DNA of 49,892 nt from Purshia tridentata (taxonomy: Eukaryota > Streptophyta > Magnoliopsida > Rosales > Rosaceae), in NCBI GenBank assembly GCA_003254885.1, contig QANT01001261.1:1-49892 (forward strand). The letters run 5' to 3'. Under the pieces are notes generated by a model. It ran no database searches, was not told where the DNA came from, and saw only the letters and a list, made by a program, of their open reading frames with translations. The position numbers were made by a program, and so were the translations under genes. Below, in pieces: positions 1 to 12,330 of the stretch (its first letter is position 1; every line of letters starts with the position of its first letter).

Positions 1-216
1 ATTTTAAAATAAAATAATTAAGTCCCCATAAAAAAAGAAAAATAAATAAATAACAATTAAGAAAAGTATTCTTTGGCGGTGTGCGTATATATATGATACT
101 ATAATTTAAATACAATCATATTTTCTTGATACATTGCACAATATACTATATATTGAGACATATATAAGATATATGCATGTGACAATTAAAAAAAAGTTGC
201 ATGAACTAAACAGCAT

Positions 217-1067
217 ATATATAGGCTCTTTCCAATGTGGGATCCCATATATAATTTTATTTGTGGGATCCCTCATGAGGCCCACTCCATATAATATTTC
301 AATGATCTGAACCGTCTAATCTTTAATTCTTTATTCAAAGATTATCCTCGCAAAAAATTAGCTAAATCGGAAATTATTTGCTTATCTAACTTTGATCAAA
401 TAAATAGACGAACCAAATATCTTTCATGAAATTGTCTATTTGTCTAACCAAACTTAAATAGATAAATGGTTTTCGATTTGGCTAATTTTTTGTAAGGATG
501 ATCTATGAATATAGGCTTAAAAAATAGACGGTTTGGATTGTTGAAAAATTATATAGAGTGGGCCTATCAGACCTATCCCACAATTAACCTTAAATGTGGG
601 ATCCCACATTTGAAGGTGCCTGTATATATATACAGGCACCTTCTAGTATGGGATCCCACATTTAAGGTTTATTGTGAGATCCTAGATTTAAGGTTAATTG
701 TGGGATAGGTCGAATGGGCCCACTCCATGTAATTTTTTAACAATCCGAACCGTCTATTTTTTATGTCTCTATTCATAGATCATTCTTGCAAAAAATTAGC
801 CAAATCGAAAACCATTTACCCATCTAAGTTTGATAAAACAAATAGATGATTTCATGAAAGATATTTGATTCGTCTATTTGTTTGATCAAAGTTAGATAGG
901 CAAATGATTTTCGATTTGACTAATTTTTTGCACAGATAATCTTTAAATAGAGACTTAGAGATTAGATGGTTCGGATCGTTGAAATACTATATGTAGTGGG
1001 CCTCATGAAGGATCCCACAAATAAAATTATATATGGGATTCCACATTGGAAGGAGTCTAATATATAT
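217..1067. mobile_element. Double-unit palindromic MITE
   Basis: The two ends are long, nearly perfect reverse complements. The left arm begins with a 'ccaatgtgggatccca' motif followed by 'cccactccat'; the right arm ends in the reverse complement of both. The centre, near 600-660, is itself a palindrome around 'ggtgcctgtatatatatacaggcacc'-type sequence. Each arm of about 400 bp also folds on itself and contains the 'gatcaaa...tttgatc' and 'caaaaaattagc' motifs found in the single-unit relative at about 15.3-15.7 kb. It therefore looks like two copies of a roughly 380-bp MITE joined head to head. No transposase is encoded. The exact ends and target-site duplication are uncertain because the flanks are TA-rich. 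Confidence 0.75.
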
Positions 1068-3033
1068 ATGCTCACTAAAGTACAACTTGAACCCCATAAC
1101 TAGATAGAAAATTTGAACTGAATTAATTTAATATCACAAGCACAGGTGACTAAATTTGCTCCTCGTGCTAGTGATCTTTTAATTCAGAGGGTCTTTTATA
1201 CATTTAACTAGAGGGACTACATCGGCTTCCTTCTATTTTAAAACATGTGTTAAAATAAATAAATATAGGTCCTTTAAAAAAAGGTGTAAACTATTCTTAA
1301 GCCACAACTAACTTCCTTATTTAGTCTTAAGCCATCGTTTTTACTATTATTAGTTTCAAGCCATTATTTTGTCATTTTTTTATTTTAAAGCCATTATTCA
1401 TTAATTTTTAAATATAATTATTATAATTAATTAAAAGGTAATATATAATGAGAGCAAATTTTATGTATATGCCACGTGGCTTAGAGATTAATCATAGTTT
1501 ATACTTTTCACAATAATTACAATTTAAAAAAAATAATAACATCTACAGTAAAGTGTAACTCTTTTATTTCTAAAGTATATTTCTTGTTGAGTTGAAAATT
1601 TAGTTTTGAGTTTTTGTTGAGTTACACTTTAGTTTAATTTTTTTGTTCTAACGTCATATATTAAGAGTTATACTTTATAATTTCGTAGAATTACACTTTA
1701 CTTAATTTTTTTTTTAGGAATTTTTTGTTATTTATTTTTATATTTTTATAGCCGAAATTGTTTTGTGTGCTTAAAAATGTATTTTGTGGCTTATTAATAA
1801 AGAATTATATTTTTTGTGACTTAAAAATAAATATATTTAAAGTTTAAATTTATGACTAAAAAATATAATAAGTGGTGGCTTATTAACCAATCAAGTACTC
1901 TAAAAAAAGCTGGTCAAGGAATTCTTGATTAAATATTTAAAACTATTACGTGATTATAGTCCCTGTACTTTCTTTTGTACATTGTGGCCGGTCGACTTGC
2001 AATGCCAAAAAGCTAGATTACAGAAACTCATTTTGCATCGGAAATTACAGTCATGCCACCGAGATGTTTTTTTCTTGTATCCTCTCTTTCAGTCTGTAGA
2101 GATTTTATCATTTTATGCAATCCCTAAAATAATTAAAAATATATTGTGTTTTACAATATTATATGACATGCTGTACGTTGATGTGGTGTTGTAAACCACA
2201 CAAATTAATTATAACACGAGGGTAAATGATTCAGGGTTCAAATCTAATGATTATATACATATTAGACCACCACAATGCATTATTGGTCAATTTATTATGG
2301 AGGTTAATTTTCTTATGTTAGTTTACGAATTAATTTTCGTCTCATGTTTTGGTCCATAATTTTATTAAAATACTCAAGTTAATCCATTCCAACAAAGTAC
2401 TTGTGACAACCGCCTAAATTAGACTATGTGATAATTAAATACATGAGTTTTTGGGAGGGCACAAAAAAGTATTTTTATGACAATTGAGAATAAAATAAAG
2501 AATCAGAAAAAATAACTTAATTAATTAAACTCAACCTTCTCTTTTTCCTTTCACGCTGAAAATAGTTATAAAAAAACAAAAAAAGAAAATCTGAAAGAAA
2601 AGAATAAAAAAGGAAGGATTTAGAACACACCTCCCTCCCACCTCTCCAACCATCTACTATACCCCGATCCTTCCCTACTCACCTCTCCGGCTATCTACCG
2701 TATCCCTCATCATGCCCAATTAAAGAACACTTAATTAACACCTCCCCTCATTCCCAAAAAGAAAATTAAAATATAACCCCTCCCCCAACGTGATTGCAAC
2801 CAGCTCCAGCCCCAGCCTCCAAAAAAAATAAAAATGTGAGGGTTAATACAGGCATTATATAATTTTGTTTCGAAAAAAAAAAGAAGTTATTGCGGATGTG
2901 TCACACAGTGTCATGAAATTTTGGACCTCAACCTTAAAAAAACATGGATGAGTAAAAATGTAAACAACTATAACACTTTTGTGACACACCTGACTTTTCT
3001 TTTGGCGAGGACGCCTTGAAGTTATTGCTAAGA

Positions 3034-3037
<4 letters not shown>

Positions 3038-3073
<36 letters not shown>
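3038..3073. repeat. (CT)n microsatellite
   Basis: Uninterrupted CT dinucleotide run of about 18 units. An open frame crossing it on the minus strand owes its Arg-Glu repeats to the microsatellite alone. Confidence 0.9.
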
Positions 3074-3075
<2 letters not shown>

Positions 3076-4191
3076 GGGTCCAAAACTTCCCAACCAGTCT
3101 TTCTTCTCCCAAAGCACTACGAGTCACGACACTTCTAAATAAAGTTGAACTGATAGTCCAAATCAATCTTATAACCGACTCAGATTTTCCCAAATCCTAC
3201 CATAAGGTCATGCGACTACTAAACCTTCCAAGTCCACAAATGATATCACGTGGAGTTGTTGGCAAGTCACCAAAAATTAAATCTAACATACATATAGTAC
3301 ATAGGACCTCATTTATTGCCCTTATTCAGCTTATTAGGGTCTTACCAACTCCACCTCAACCACTTAGTTGTTATAAGTAAATTACTTATCATTCTTGCTA
3401 TTCTGTTATAGTTTTACATTAAGTTAAGCTATAATCCATAAAATTAAATCAATTATTAAGGATTTTTAGCTAATATAAGTTGGTGTTTTAGACTATAAAT
3501 TCATACATGCTTCCCATTCAAAAGCCTTTCTTTCCTTTTTAATATATATATTTTTGGTTTAGATCGATGTGGGATTAGGTTTTGCCTAAATTTACATCTA
3601 TTTGTTTTTCCCCTCACTTAATTAATTAGTACCCTTCATTTCCGCCAAATAAAGGTATAGTGATAGTCTTAGTACTGTTTTATTCTCAAAAGCAGTGTTT
3701 ATGACAACATGTTATGATTAAGACACAATTAGTATTTATGAGGTTCTCAGTTCATTTTTTAAAAATTTTTTTATAACATGTTTAACATGTTGATAATTTT
3801 TTTGAACATATTTATAGAGGAGTTCAGACTCAAGAAAAACTAGCCTAATTTTTTAAAAAACTACAGCTATTCATTTTATGAAATTCTCTTATAAATATGA
3901 AAAAAGTAAGTATATATAAGTAAGCACTAGAGGGTGAGCCTTTGGATTATAAAGCACCTATTAAAATTTTGCATTCCAATAAATTTAAAGCTCTCCACTT
4001 CTCATACATTTATTTGTCAACCGTTAGCTAATAGCTAGGTTGGGTATAACGTAGTGAAAACATGGTCATGAGAAAGGAAAGATACATGTGCACAAATCAA
4101 GATACATTAGAACGAGCTTTTTTTCTTCTTCTTTTTCTTTTTTTTTTTTGGTGCCTTTTGCTATTGTANATTATTGACATCTTTTACTTGC

Positions 4192-4193
<2 letters not shown>

Positions 4194-4233
<40 letters not shown>
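4194..4233. repeat. (TA)n microsatellite downstream of laccase
   Basis: About 20 TA units beginning roughly 30 bp past the laccase stop codon, so it would lie in or near the 3' UTR. Runs like this are usually length-polymorphic. Confidence 0.9.
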
Positions 4234-4234
<1 letters not shown>

Positions 4235-4265
4235 GGATGTCAATTCTGGCATGATTCTTAACACT

Positions 4266-6756
4266 CTAACACGGTGGCATGTCTGGTGGCCGAGGCAGCA
4301 ACTTTTCGGTATGGGTTTTTCCGTTCTTCACAATGAAAACGGTGTTCATTCCCCATGTTAGGTGACGCTCCAAATGGCAGTGTAGGAACCATACTCCTAT
4401 AAATAATTAAAAAATTACCATAACAGAAAGGAAAAAAATAAATAATAATAACAAATTAAGTTATAAACTATTTCGTAATTAACCTAGCTAATTTTGTGAT
4501 TCTTTTTGTTTAGAGTATAATTTTAAAAAATAAAAACAACAATTACAATAAGTTGTATATTAGTATTAATGTATAATTTTAGTTTAGACCAAAAAAATTA
4601 CACTTACCCGGATTTTCTGCTTTGAATCTGATGACAGTCCATCCATTTACAGGCACGGTGACAGTGTTCCTGTGAGGAGGATCAATGAGATTGTAATTCA
4701 ATGGGTCCCTATCTCTGTCAAAATTCCCAAACCCAACTCCAACAATGTAGAAGCTGAACCCATGAAGATGCATGGGATGGTCAATCCCTGAAACCAAGTT
4801 TGTCCCTTGAAAAATACACTCCACCTCCGACCCATAATCCAAAACCCTCACCTCTGTCCCTCTCTGTGGTGTTTGGAGCACCAGAGGCAGGTCCTCAGCT
4901 GTAAAATTGAAAACCAGTGGTGGGAAATCTGGGAACCCTTTTCCAAACACCCCTTTGATGTGGTAATAGCAGGCTTCAAGAATGTCTATGGTGGGGTTCA
5001 CAAAGCTTATGTTGTTCATGCTGGCAGCCAAGCGGGTCCCATTTGGTCCTTCACATGATGCATTAGGGCATGGGAATGTGTTGACTGAGACAGTGGAGAC
5101 TAATTGGGTGGTGATGTTGGTTGGGACATCAATTGTGTGGTTTCCACTTGCTAGGCTTCTAAGGCTTGTGAAGAAATCAAAGGCTGCATTTGTGTCATTG
5201 TAGTAAGGGAGGTTTGGTAATATTGGAGTAGTAGTAGTACTAGTACTGAAATTAGTCCCATTATTGTTATAGTATTGGACTATTGCTGTGGTTGTGGTAT
5301 TGTCAAAGGCAATATCAGGACTGCTTGAGTAAGCCCTAGCAGCCATGTAGTAGCGACCCATTTGCTGGTTGGAGAGCAACAAGGCATCAATGGTTTGGCC
5401 TGGAGAAATCGTGATGTGATTGTCTCTTGACAATGGCTTGGTGTAGCTGCCATCTGCTCCCACCACTGTGAGGCTGTGGTTTGCAATGGAGAAGAAGAGA
5501 ATGCTGTTCATCGCTGCGTTTACTATTCGGAGCAGATAGGTCTTGTTTTGGTGCACAGAGAGTTTGAATGTTTCTGAAAATTTTAGAAGTGGAATGAATT
5601 AATGAAGAAATTAAATTAGCTTGCAAACAAGGATTAATATATAATTAATAGTCAAATATGGAGATGAAATACCTGAGCTTGAACAAGGATAGAGGTCTCC
5701 AGGCTGACCATTTATGGTGTGAGCATCAGAAACATTGGGATCTCCTCCTGTTCTAACGAATTCATCATATACTTCCATCACATCACTTTTCCACCACTGA
5801 CCTGCGTTTTCAAGCTTTTAGCTGAAGAGATGCGATATACAAGTATATAAATACTCAATAAATGATGGTGAACTAGTGTTCAACATTCTCTCATGTCAAC
5901 CCCATAAATTAGAACCGCAAATTTAGTACTAGCGCGCGGTTCACTAAGTAGTAGACAAAAAGCTCAATCAATATATATGGGGCTATAGTGTAACCTAAAT
6001 TGCTTGACAAAGATGTTGATCACTTCCCACAAGATATGCATGATTAGAGTAATATTAAAAAAGAAAATGCAAGGTACCTAATATTACTGGAACCTCTTTA
6101 TGAGGTTTGGGAAATGGATAGCTAGTTCCTGGTTTTGGGTACACAATGATTGGTCCATGAACTGTGGCTCTTGACCAGTCACTGTGTGCATGCCACCACA
6201 AGGTCCCTTCCTCTATGGAAAGTATAATCTTTTGCTTGAACTTAGCCCCAGGTTGAATTGGACATTGTGTGATGTATTCAGGACCATCTGACCATGGATT
6301 CCTTGGTTGCTTTATTCCATGCCTGTCAGAAAATTACAGAATTAACCACAATTTGCTTCAAATTGACCCAACCCCACAATTTGTTAAAGAAAATTAAAAA
6401 TTAAAGTTATATATGTACCAGTGAATAGTGATGTTGTATCTGGCTTTGTTGTGAACGGTGACATAGATTGTTTTTCCTTTATGAACTCGTAAAGCTGGTC
6501 CAGGAAAATTTCCATTAACTGTCAGTATTTTCTTGGTGCTGCAGAGCCTTGTATATGTAGCTTCTTTCACCTGCAAATTAAAATTAAAATCAAGTCACTG
6601 TAATATGCATATAGCCTTAAATATAACAAAACTTGACACAAATTAAATAGAGGAAAGCAAGGACATACATACCACCCAATGATAATGGGTTGAAGCATGG
6701 CAATGAAGGAAGAGGAGTAATAATATAAATGACAAAATATGCACCGCAGAGTTCAT
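4266..6756 (-). CDS. Laccase (multicopper oxidase), complete, 6 exons
   Basis: Secreted p-diphenol:dioxygen oxidoreductase; plant laccases polymerise monolignols or oxidise flavonoids in the wall. Exons: 6673-6756, 6419-6570, 6078-6322, 5673-5801, 4608-5573, 4266-4396 (84, 152, 245, 129, 966, 131 bp), 568 aa, a normal laccase length and exon pattern. Residues 1-21 form a hydrophobic signal peptide. Copper ligands are visible in all four motifs: H78-W-H80, W-H123-A-H125, H469-P-M-H472-L-H474, and H531-C532-H533 with H537. The residue at the axial position of the type 1 copper is M542 ('[10 protein letters not shown]'), where many plant laccases have Leu. Many Asn-X-Ser/Thr sequons lie in the middle. 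The start is the only ATG in frame with the signal peptide. I cannot assign the LAC subgroup firmly; the Met hints at a LAC14/15-type clade. Confidence 0.93.
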
Positions 6757-7085
6757 ATTTTTCTGCTGTTGTTGCTGTTATTACTTACTCTTTTCTTTTT
6801 GAAGCATGCATTTTAGCTTGTTGAACTTATAGAAGAAGTTAATGGTATAGATGGATGAAGTTAAGGGCCGGACCAGTTATTTTCATCCATAAAGATAAAG
6901 TAGTGTTGGTTGCTTCAGTTGCTGGGTCAGTATACTAATAAGGAAAGATGAATAGAGGAAACATGTATATAGAGTTATAGACAATCTCACGCATGTATCA
7001 TTTTCAAACTTAATTTCAAGCTACACGTACTCCAAGAGCCATCAAATTTTACTTATGGTTCAATAAAAAAATTTCCGTCAATTTT
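6757..7085 (-). promoter_or_regulatory. Laccase upstream region
   Basis: Sequence between the laccase start and the CACTA-like element. Reading the minus strand, a TATA-like 'CTATATACATG' lies at about 6964-6974, roughly 210 bp before the ATG. No other element is clear. The transposon starts only about 330 bp from the start codon, so distal promoter sequence is interrupted by it. Confidence 0.35.
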
Positions 7086-9800
7086 ACTACAAAAAAAATA
7101 GTCTTAGCCGACAAAACTCTAGCCGACGAAATTTATTTTCATCGGCCAAAATTGTTTTTCCCGACTAAATTTTATTTTGTCGGCCAACAGTCTAAAATTT
7201 CCCAACCTTATTAGTATATTTTTCCCGAAGAAACATTTGTCGGCCGAAATACTTTGGGCTGACTATTATCATTATTGTCGGCCCAGCTGAAGTGAAAAGG
7301 CAAGGCGGGATTACTTCCCGCACTGGTGAAATTTTGGACAACTATTTTAAATATTTCTTTAGTTAATAAATATATATTTTTGTTTTATTTCCCTCAAGCT
7401 CTCTTGCTCCCTCAGTTGTCTCAGTCTCCAGCGCCCTTCCCTTCTGCTGTGCCCTCCCAAACAGAGCTCTCAACTGTCTCCACAGCTGCCTCACCCTCCT
7501 CCCTTAATCTTCTTCCTCAACTAAAAATTACAAAGATTTATACCCAGAAACCCTAGTGACCTAGACCCAAACCCAAACCCAAAAAGTTTATATTTCGAAT
7601 TTCTGATTGAATTACCGAGACTAATACCTCCAACCTCTGCCGCTCTCTCACATCCAAACTCCCAATTTTTCCGTAACACCGAAATCCCTCTGCCACACAC
7701 AACACAATTTGCAAAGTTAATTTTTTTTTAAATTTTTTCATCTTCTATTTCAATATCCGACTGCATTTCAGTTGTTCTCTTCTTCTCTGTTTGTATTTTT
7801 TATTTTGTTTTTTTGTTTTATCATAGTCTTTATACGAGTTTTCTCTTTGTTTGCAGGTTACATTTGGGTTTTCGTTTGGATGAGTGCCCTTCTCTGCAAA
7901 AAGATGGTTTTTTTTTTTTTTTTTTTNATTTCTTCCTCGCATTCCTCTCAGGTATTTTCAGATTTGGTAAATTTCTAGTTTTAGATTAGGTTTTTCTTTT
8001 TATGCTTGTGTTTTCTGGGTTTCGGCTTATAGGCACCTCTCTCTCTCGAGGTAATTCTCCTTCTGTTCTATGTGTAGTGATTGTGGTAATGTTAAATGGG
8101 TATATTGATTTCTACAATTTGAGTGTTGATGGGTTTCTGGATAGTGATTGTTATAGTTGGAATTGGGTGTTGATTTCTTTTCATATTTGAATTTGGGTTT
8201 TGAAATGACTTGAGGTTGGCATTGGGAATTGACTGTTGTTTATGCAGTGAGATTATTCAAATTCTATCAAGTACAATGCTTGCCCGACCAGAAGAGAGTG
8301 ACCAATCGAAGAGAAAGCAATGCTTGAAAGTTTGGATTTGGGTTTCTGTGAATGCATGGTGGGTTTGGGTTTCTGTGAATACATTAACTAGTGCGTAGGC
8401 TCAATAACTCTTTTAAGTCTTTAGCATAGCAAAAAGCATATACAATTCACACTATGTCATAGCAAAAAGCTTTGAAAAGATTACATTTGATTTCAAGATC
8501 TTGTAAAGCTAGCTTAAAGATTATAGTATGAACTACCTTCATATTAAAGTGATAACATGAAGAAAGAAATGAGTAATTAATTTAGGTGTCCAGCTATCCT
8601 TTCTAACTTGCTCCCCACTTCAATCTACTCTTGTTTTTGCTTTTAGTTTTATGGTAAATTGTATTACTGGTTTAAATTAAATTCATGGTTTTTCCTGTCA
8701 TTTTCTTTGTGGAAGGAGGTATGTTGACAGGAATTGGACGACACACTGACTTTGGATTCAGATTTAGAGGTTAATTTATTTTCTATGCAAAGTCAACCAA
8801 GCAGAAATCAATTATATTGTGTTAATTTCTATGATATATGTATATTTGTGTATGCAGATTTTGGCATGTTCCCTCACCTGCAGATTTAAAAAGAAAAAAG
8901 GTATTTTACTTTTCAATTTCTATGATTTGTGCACACCAAAAGCTCACAGCTTATGTTATTTTTATTATTTTGTTTTCTTTTGAAATGGGAATTGTTGAAT
9001 TTGGAAACCTATAGAGAGAGGTGTTTAGTTCTGAGGAATGAAGAAGAGGATAGGCTTGAAATGAAGATATTGACAACGATTTGAGGATAAACTGACTGGA
9101 GTCCATGGGAATTGGTGTTGATGGCAGAGGAATTGGAGTTGGAGTAACGTCCCAACTTCTTGGATATAGTTTGAAGGATGTGATGCTCATGAAGGAGAAG
9201 GCCTACTTGAGGAGCTGGAAAAATAGTTTATAGTTTATAGTTTAATTATATAATACTCTTGTTGTGTACTTACTACTTAGTTTGCTTAGTAAAGTAGATT
9301 TGTATAAACAATTATATTTAATTACATTTTTGTATTTTGATGATTCTTTTAATATATATGGAGTCACTGCTCCTTTTTTTTGCATGATTTATGTTAATAT
9401 CTTTTAGTATTTGATTATCTATCATTCTAAAAATTTTATAATAGAAGTGAAAAAACAACAATTCCAAAACCCAAAAAAAAAAAAGTATAAAACTAGACTT
9501 TGCCGACCAAGTTTTTGTACTTTGTCGGCCAAAGTGTTTATGCCGACGAAAAGTTAGTCGGAAGAAAACGAAAAATATGAATCCTCAAGAAAATTACTGA
9601 CTAAGTTGCCGACAACAGTTTTTCTCGGGCAAAAATGTGCCCGACAAATGGTTGGATTTTGTCGGGAAAGACTTTGCGTGACGGGCTTTGGGAGACAAAA
9701 TGTCCGACAAAATATGTTTGTCGGCAAAGACTTTTTCCGACAAAAAATGACTTTTTCCGACAAAATAGTTTTGTCGGGAAAGGCCAATTTTTTTGTAGTC
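7086..9800. mobile_element. CACTA-like non-autonomous transposon with gene-like cargo
   Basis: The left end reads 'actacaaaaaaaatagtc' and the right end is 'ccaatttttttgtagt', giving a terminal inverted repeat of ACTACAAAAAAA type, as in CACTA (En/Spm) elements. Both subterminal regions (about 7105-7290 and 9495-9790) are packed with short 'gccgacaaa', 'gtcggg' and 'tcggcc' repeats in both orientations, a CACTA hallmark. The 2.7-kb length with no TnpA/TnpD-like frame indicates a non-autonomous copy. The interior (about 7380-9200) has a different composition: a pyrimidine-rich leader-like stretch, 'aaaccctag', and several intron-like junctions. That resembles captured plant gene sequence, although I recognise no protein in it. 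I found no clear 3-bp target duplication. Confidence 0.65.
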
Positions 9801-9940
9801 ACATTTTCTCAAATAGCGCTAATATATGTATTAATTAGTACGGTGGTTGGATATCCTAACTGGTAGAAATCGTAGAACTATTTACAATGCATCCAAGTTC
9901 TATCCACATTTTCTCAAATAGCGCTAATATATGTATTAAC
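9799..9940. repeat. Direct repeat beside the CACTA right end
   Basis: A stretch of about 34 bp ('cacattttctcaaatagc', then 'gctaatatatgtattaa') occurs at 9799-9834 and again at about 9906-9940, with about 70 bp between. The first copy starts directly at the end of the CACTA-like element. Confidence 0.8.
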
Positions 9941-10734
9941 TTCATCATTAATTATCAAACATAATAAGTTTATTTTTTCAATAATGTTAATTGGAACCAT
10001 ATTTTAGTACCGCATTACCATTTCTTTAATAGAGGTAGGAAATAATACTTGTTCTTGTGGGTCTTATTTTTATTAGAGTCTAGCTAAGTTTATTTAAGGG
10101 TATATATGGTCGACTTTGTAAAAATCAGGTAATTAAGTTGATCAAAAAAGGTTAATTTAGTCATTTAAACAGAGACTATTACACGATCTATTCGATAAAA
10201 TTGTGTAAACATCCCATAGGTTCATTGCTAATGATTTTTTTTTTGTGGAAAATCAAACAAACTGATAATTTAAACTCTGCACACACAAACAACGTACCTA
10301 GATATTAGTCTACTTGTCTAGTAATATGCCCTTTTTTTGGTCAAGAGGCTCCAAGTTCAAACCATGCTCGATCCATTATCAAAATTAAAAGATTAAAAAA
10401 AAAACTCTATATACAAATAAAACTAAAATTAATAATGGTGATATTCAAATGACTTAAAAAAAGAACTCGGTCAAAGAAAGCTGCATGTTGGTATAATAAG
10501 CTATTAATTAGTTACTTGATGTTTCGTGAAAGGTTACTATTGACCCTTTCTCATGAAAAAAAGAAAAAAAAAAAAGACAAAAGAGAGAAAGAACAAAACA
10601 GTCTAAGACAAAAGACCAAGACTCCTGGACACAATCCGACAAAGAGTCCCTGTCATGGCGACTTGCGTTAATGGCCCAAGTAAACAAAATAGAAGCCCAA
10701 TTAACAAGAGTAAGAAAATAGAAGAATAATGTGT
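9941..10734. other. Intergenic, no gene recognised
   Basis: AT-rich sequence downstream of the first EF-hand/ZZ gene; its proximal part (about 10500-10734) is probably the 3' UTR and terminator region of that gene. No domain or RNA gene is visible. Confidence 0.5.
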
Positions 10735-11615
10735 TCACATAATTGTACACTGAGTGGAAGCAAAGATATTTCCTAGGGCGAGTAGCACCTCCACCGTTTT
10801 CAACGCTTTCTTCGCTGCACTCTGAGTACACATATAATACGTAGACACATGCAAACACGTGGTGTATTAGTAATTAAGAAATCATTAAGAATAGAATTAA
10901 AAGAGGGATTAACTTGTAAATTACATTTTTAGGCCTTGGATTCAGAGCAACCACTTGATTAGTGGATGTACTGCTTGGCTGATCCGCTACCTCGACTGTT
11001 GCTGCAGACGCGGGTGTTGTAGTAGTAGTAGTACTACAACTACTCTTTGACTGAAATTAATTAATTGACATTAATTAGATTAATTTTAATATTCAATATC
11101 AGATTCAATTAATATATGTATACCTTACTAAGTATGCTTGATGGTGAAGCTGCTCGCTGGTTGAAAGCTTCCATCCTCTTGCGTTCAAGCATAACAAAGT
11201 TGTCAAGGAATTTGTTGTGGCCATGGACATAGTTGGCATCATGAAAACAAGCAACGCAAACATTGAAGGTGAGGGCAGAATGGTCAAAGCAGTGGACGCA
11301 AGTGAAGTAATCTCCCTTTATAAAGTTTCCACAGCGTCCATTACAGAAAGGCCTTCCACTGTAAACAATGTAGAAGAGAGTGACAACCCCCATGAAATCC
11401 AGCTCCTCACTCCCTTCCCTCTTGAGCTCGTCAAAAAAACTGCGGTTCTTCATGCCTGCACAATCTTCATGCATCTCCATGTACGACAAGAACTCACTCA
11501 GGCTCACACGGTCGTTTGCGTCGCGGTCCATCTCCAAGAAAAACTCCTCCACCAGCAGCTTCACGTCGTCTGGGGCGTCTTTGTAATAAACGAATGCCGT
11601 TTTGCTCAACTCCAT
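10735..11615 (-). CDS. EF-hand/ZZ-like Cys-rich protein with CaaX end, copy A
   Basis: Exons 11124-11615, 10925-11050 and 10735-10821 (492, 126, 87 bp) encode 234 aa. An N-terminal helical region contains one canonical EF-hand loop at residues 30-41 (DRDANDRVSLSE, with D, D, N and a final E at ligand positions). A Cys/His region follows, with spacing C-x3-C-x10-C-x2-C-x10-C-x2-C-x7-H-x-H. It resembles a ZZ zinc finger with altered first spacing. Exon 2 is a Ser/Thr-rich linker. Exon 3 gives a hydrophobic helix and ends Gln-Cys-Thr-Ile-Met, a CaaX box whose terminal Met fits farnesylation. The neighbouring paralogue has the same three-exon layout and C-terminus. Function is not known to me; a calcium-responsive, lipid-anchored signalling protein is an inference. 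Confidence 0.85.
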
Positions 11616-12330
11616 TGATTAATTAATATGTGAGTCTGCGACCTTGTGGCCTTGCGGCCTTGCTAATTAGCAAGGTAAGCTGTAATTGCAAGAGGGTGTG
11701 TGTATAAATGATTTATATATAATTGCAAGAGGTGTATCTGGTTTCCAGGCACCTTCGAACATCAACATCCAGAGACCCCATGCGACAAGAAAAAAAGGCA
11801 AACGACAGCTAGCATCTTCAAAATCTGCACCGGCCACGGGTAGCTTTTTAGTTTCCACAAAAGAACAAACCAGACGTGACAGACTGACACGTGTTCGATT
11901 TTGATAATTACAAAATTCAACAGGTTCCGTGCTCCATTGGACGTCTTTCCTGGGTCAGTCAACTCAAACGCTTTTCTTAAGCTACTAGCACAGCGGAGGC
12001 CCACCTCAGTCATGCGATTTGGACGTCCTAACTACAACTACGTGGGTGTTCTACGCACAGATCAAGTTGGATTTTGGTTCTACACAACTTGGGCGCCAAG
12101 TTATGCATAAAAAGAGCTATTATAGGGTTGTCTACGTTTGGATCCAGAGATTCACTCTCTCTTCAATTATCACCGGCCACTTTTCATCTCTGTGCTGGAT
12201 CCAGAGATTCACTTCAAAGTATAAAAACTTTCTAAATACATGCACTAATCAAAAGCTACACTTGATTAATCCAATTTCTATAAGACTTTGTATATAATTA
12301 GAAGATGCGCAGGGCCATCCTTGCAACAGT
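11616..12330 (-). promoter_or_regulatory. Upstream region of EF-hand/ZZ copy A
   Basis: On the minus strand a TATATAAAT box lies at 11711-11719, about 100 bp before the ATG. A CACGTG G-box is at 11888-11893, and W-box-like TTGAC cores occur near 11955-11965 ('gggtcagtcaactc'). A word containing 'ggatccagagattcact' is repeated near 12140 and 12197. G-boxes and W-boxes bind bZIP/bHLH and WRKY factors, so stress-responsive expression is plausible but unproven. Confidence 0.45.

Larger units (their letters stand above)
1068..4265. other. Intergenic, no gene recognised
   Basis: AT-rich sequence downstream of the laccase gene. Open frames here are short and resemble no known protein. The part around 1300-1900 is rich in repeated 'taagcca' and 'gtggctta' words and may be an old transposon remnant. 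A C-rich pyrimidine patch lies at 2625-2800. A (CT)n run is at about 3038-3073 and a (TA)n run at about 4194-4233. One ambiguous base is at 4169. Confidence 0.6.

Noticed and set aside
2225..2300. 'gggttcaaatc' resembling a tRNA B box
   Set aside because: No A box at the right distance and no cloverleaf can be formed.
2855..3193. Minus-strand open frame of 112 codons with Arg-Glu repeats
   Set aside because: The repeats are the translation of the (CT)n microsatellite; no conserved domain or splice context.
4807..5203. Plus-strand open frames inside the laccase gene
   Set aside because: They are antisense shadows of laccase exon 5, whose own frame is conserved.
11217..11618. Plus-strand open frame of 133 codons
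   Set aside because: Antisense of EF-hand/ZZ copy A exon 1; it resembles no protein.
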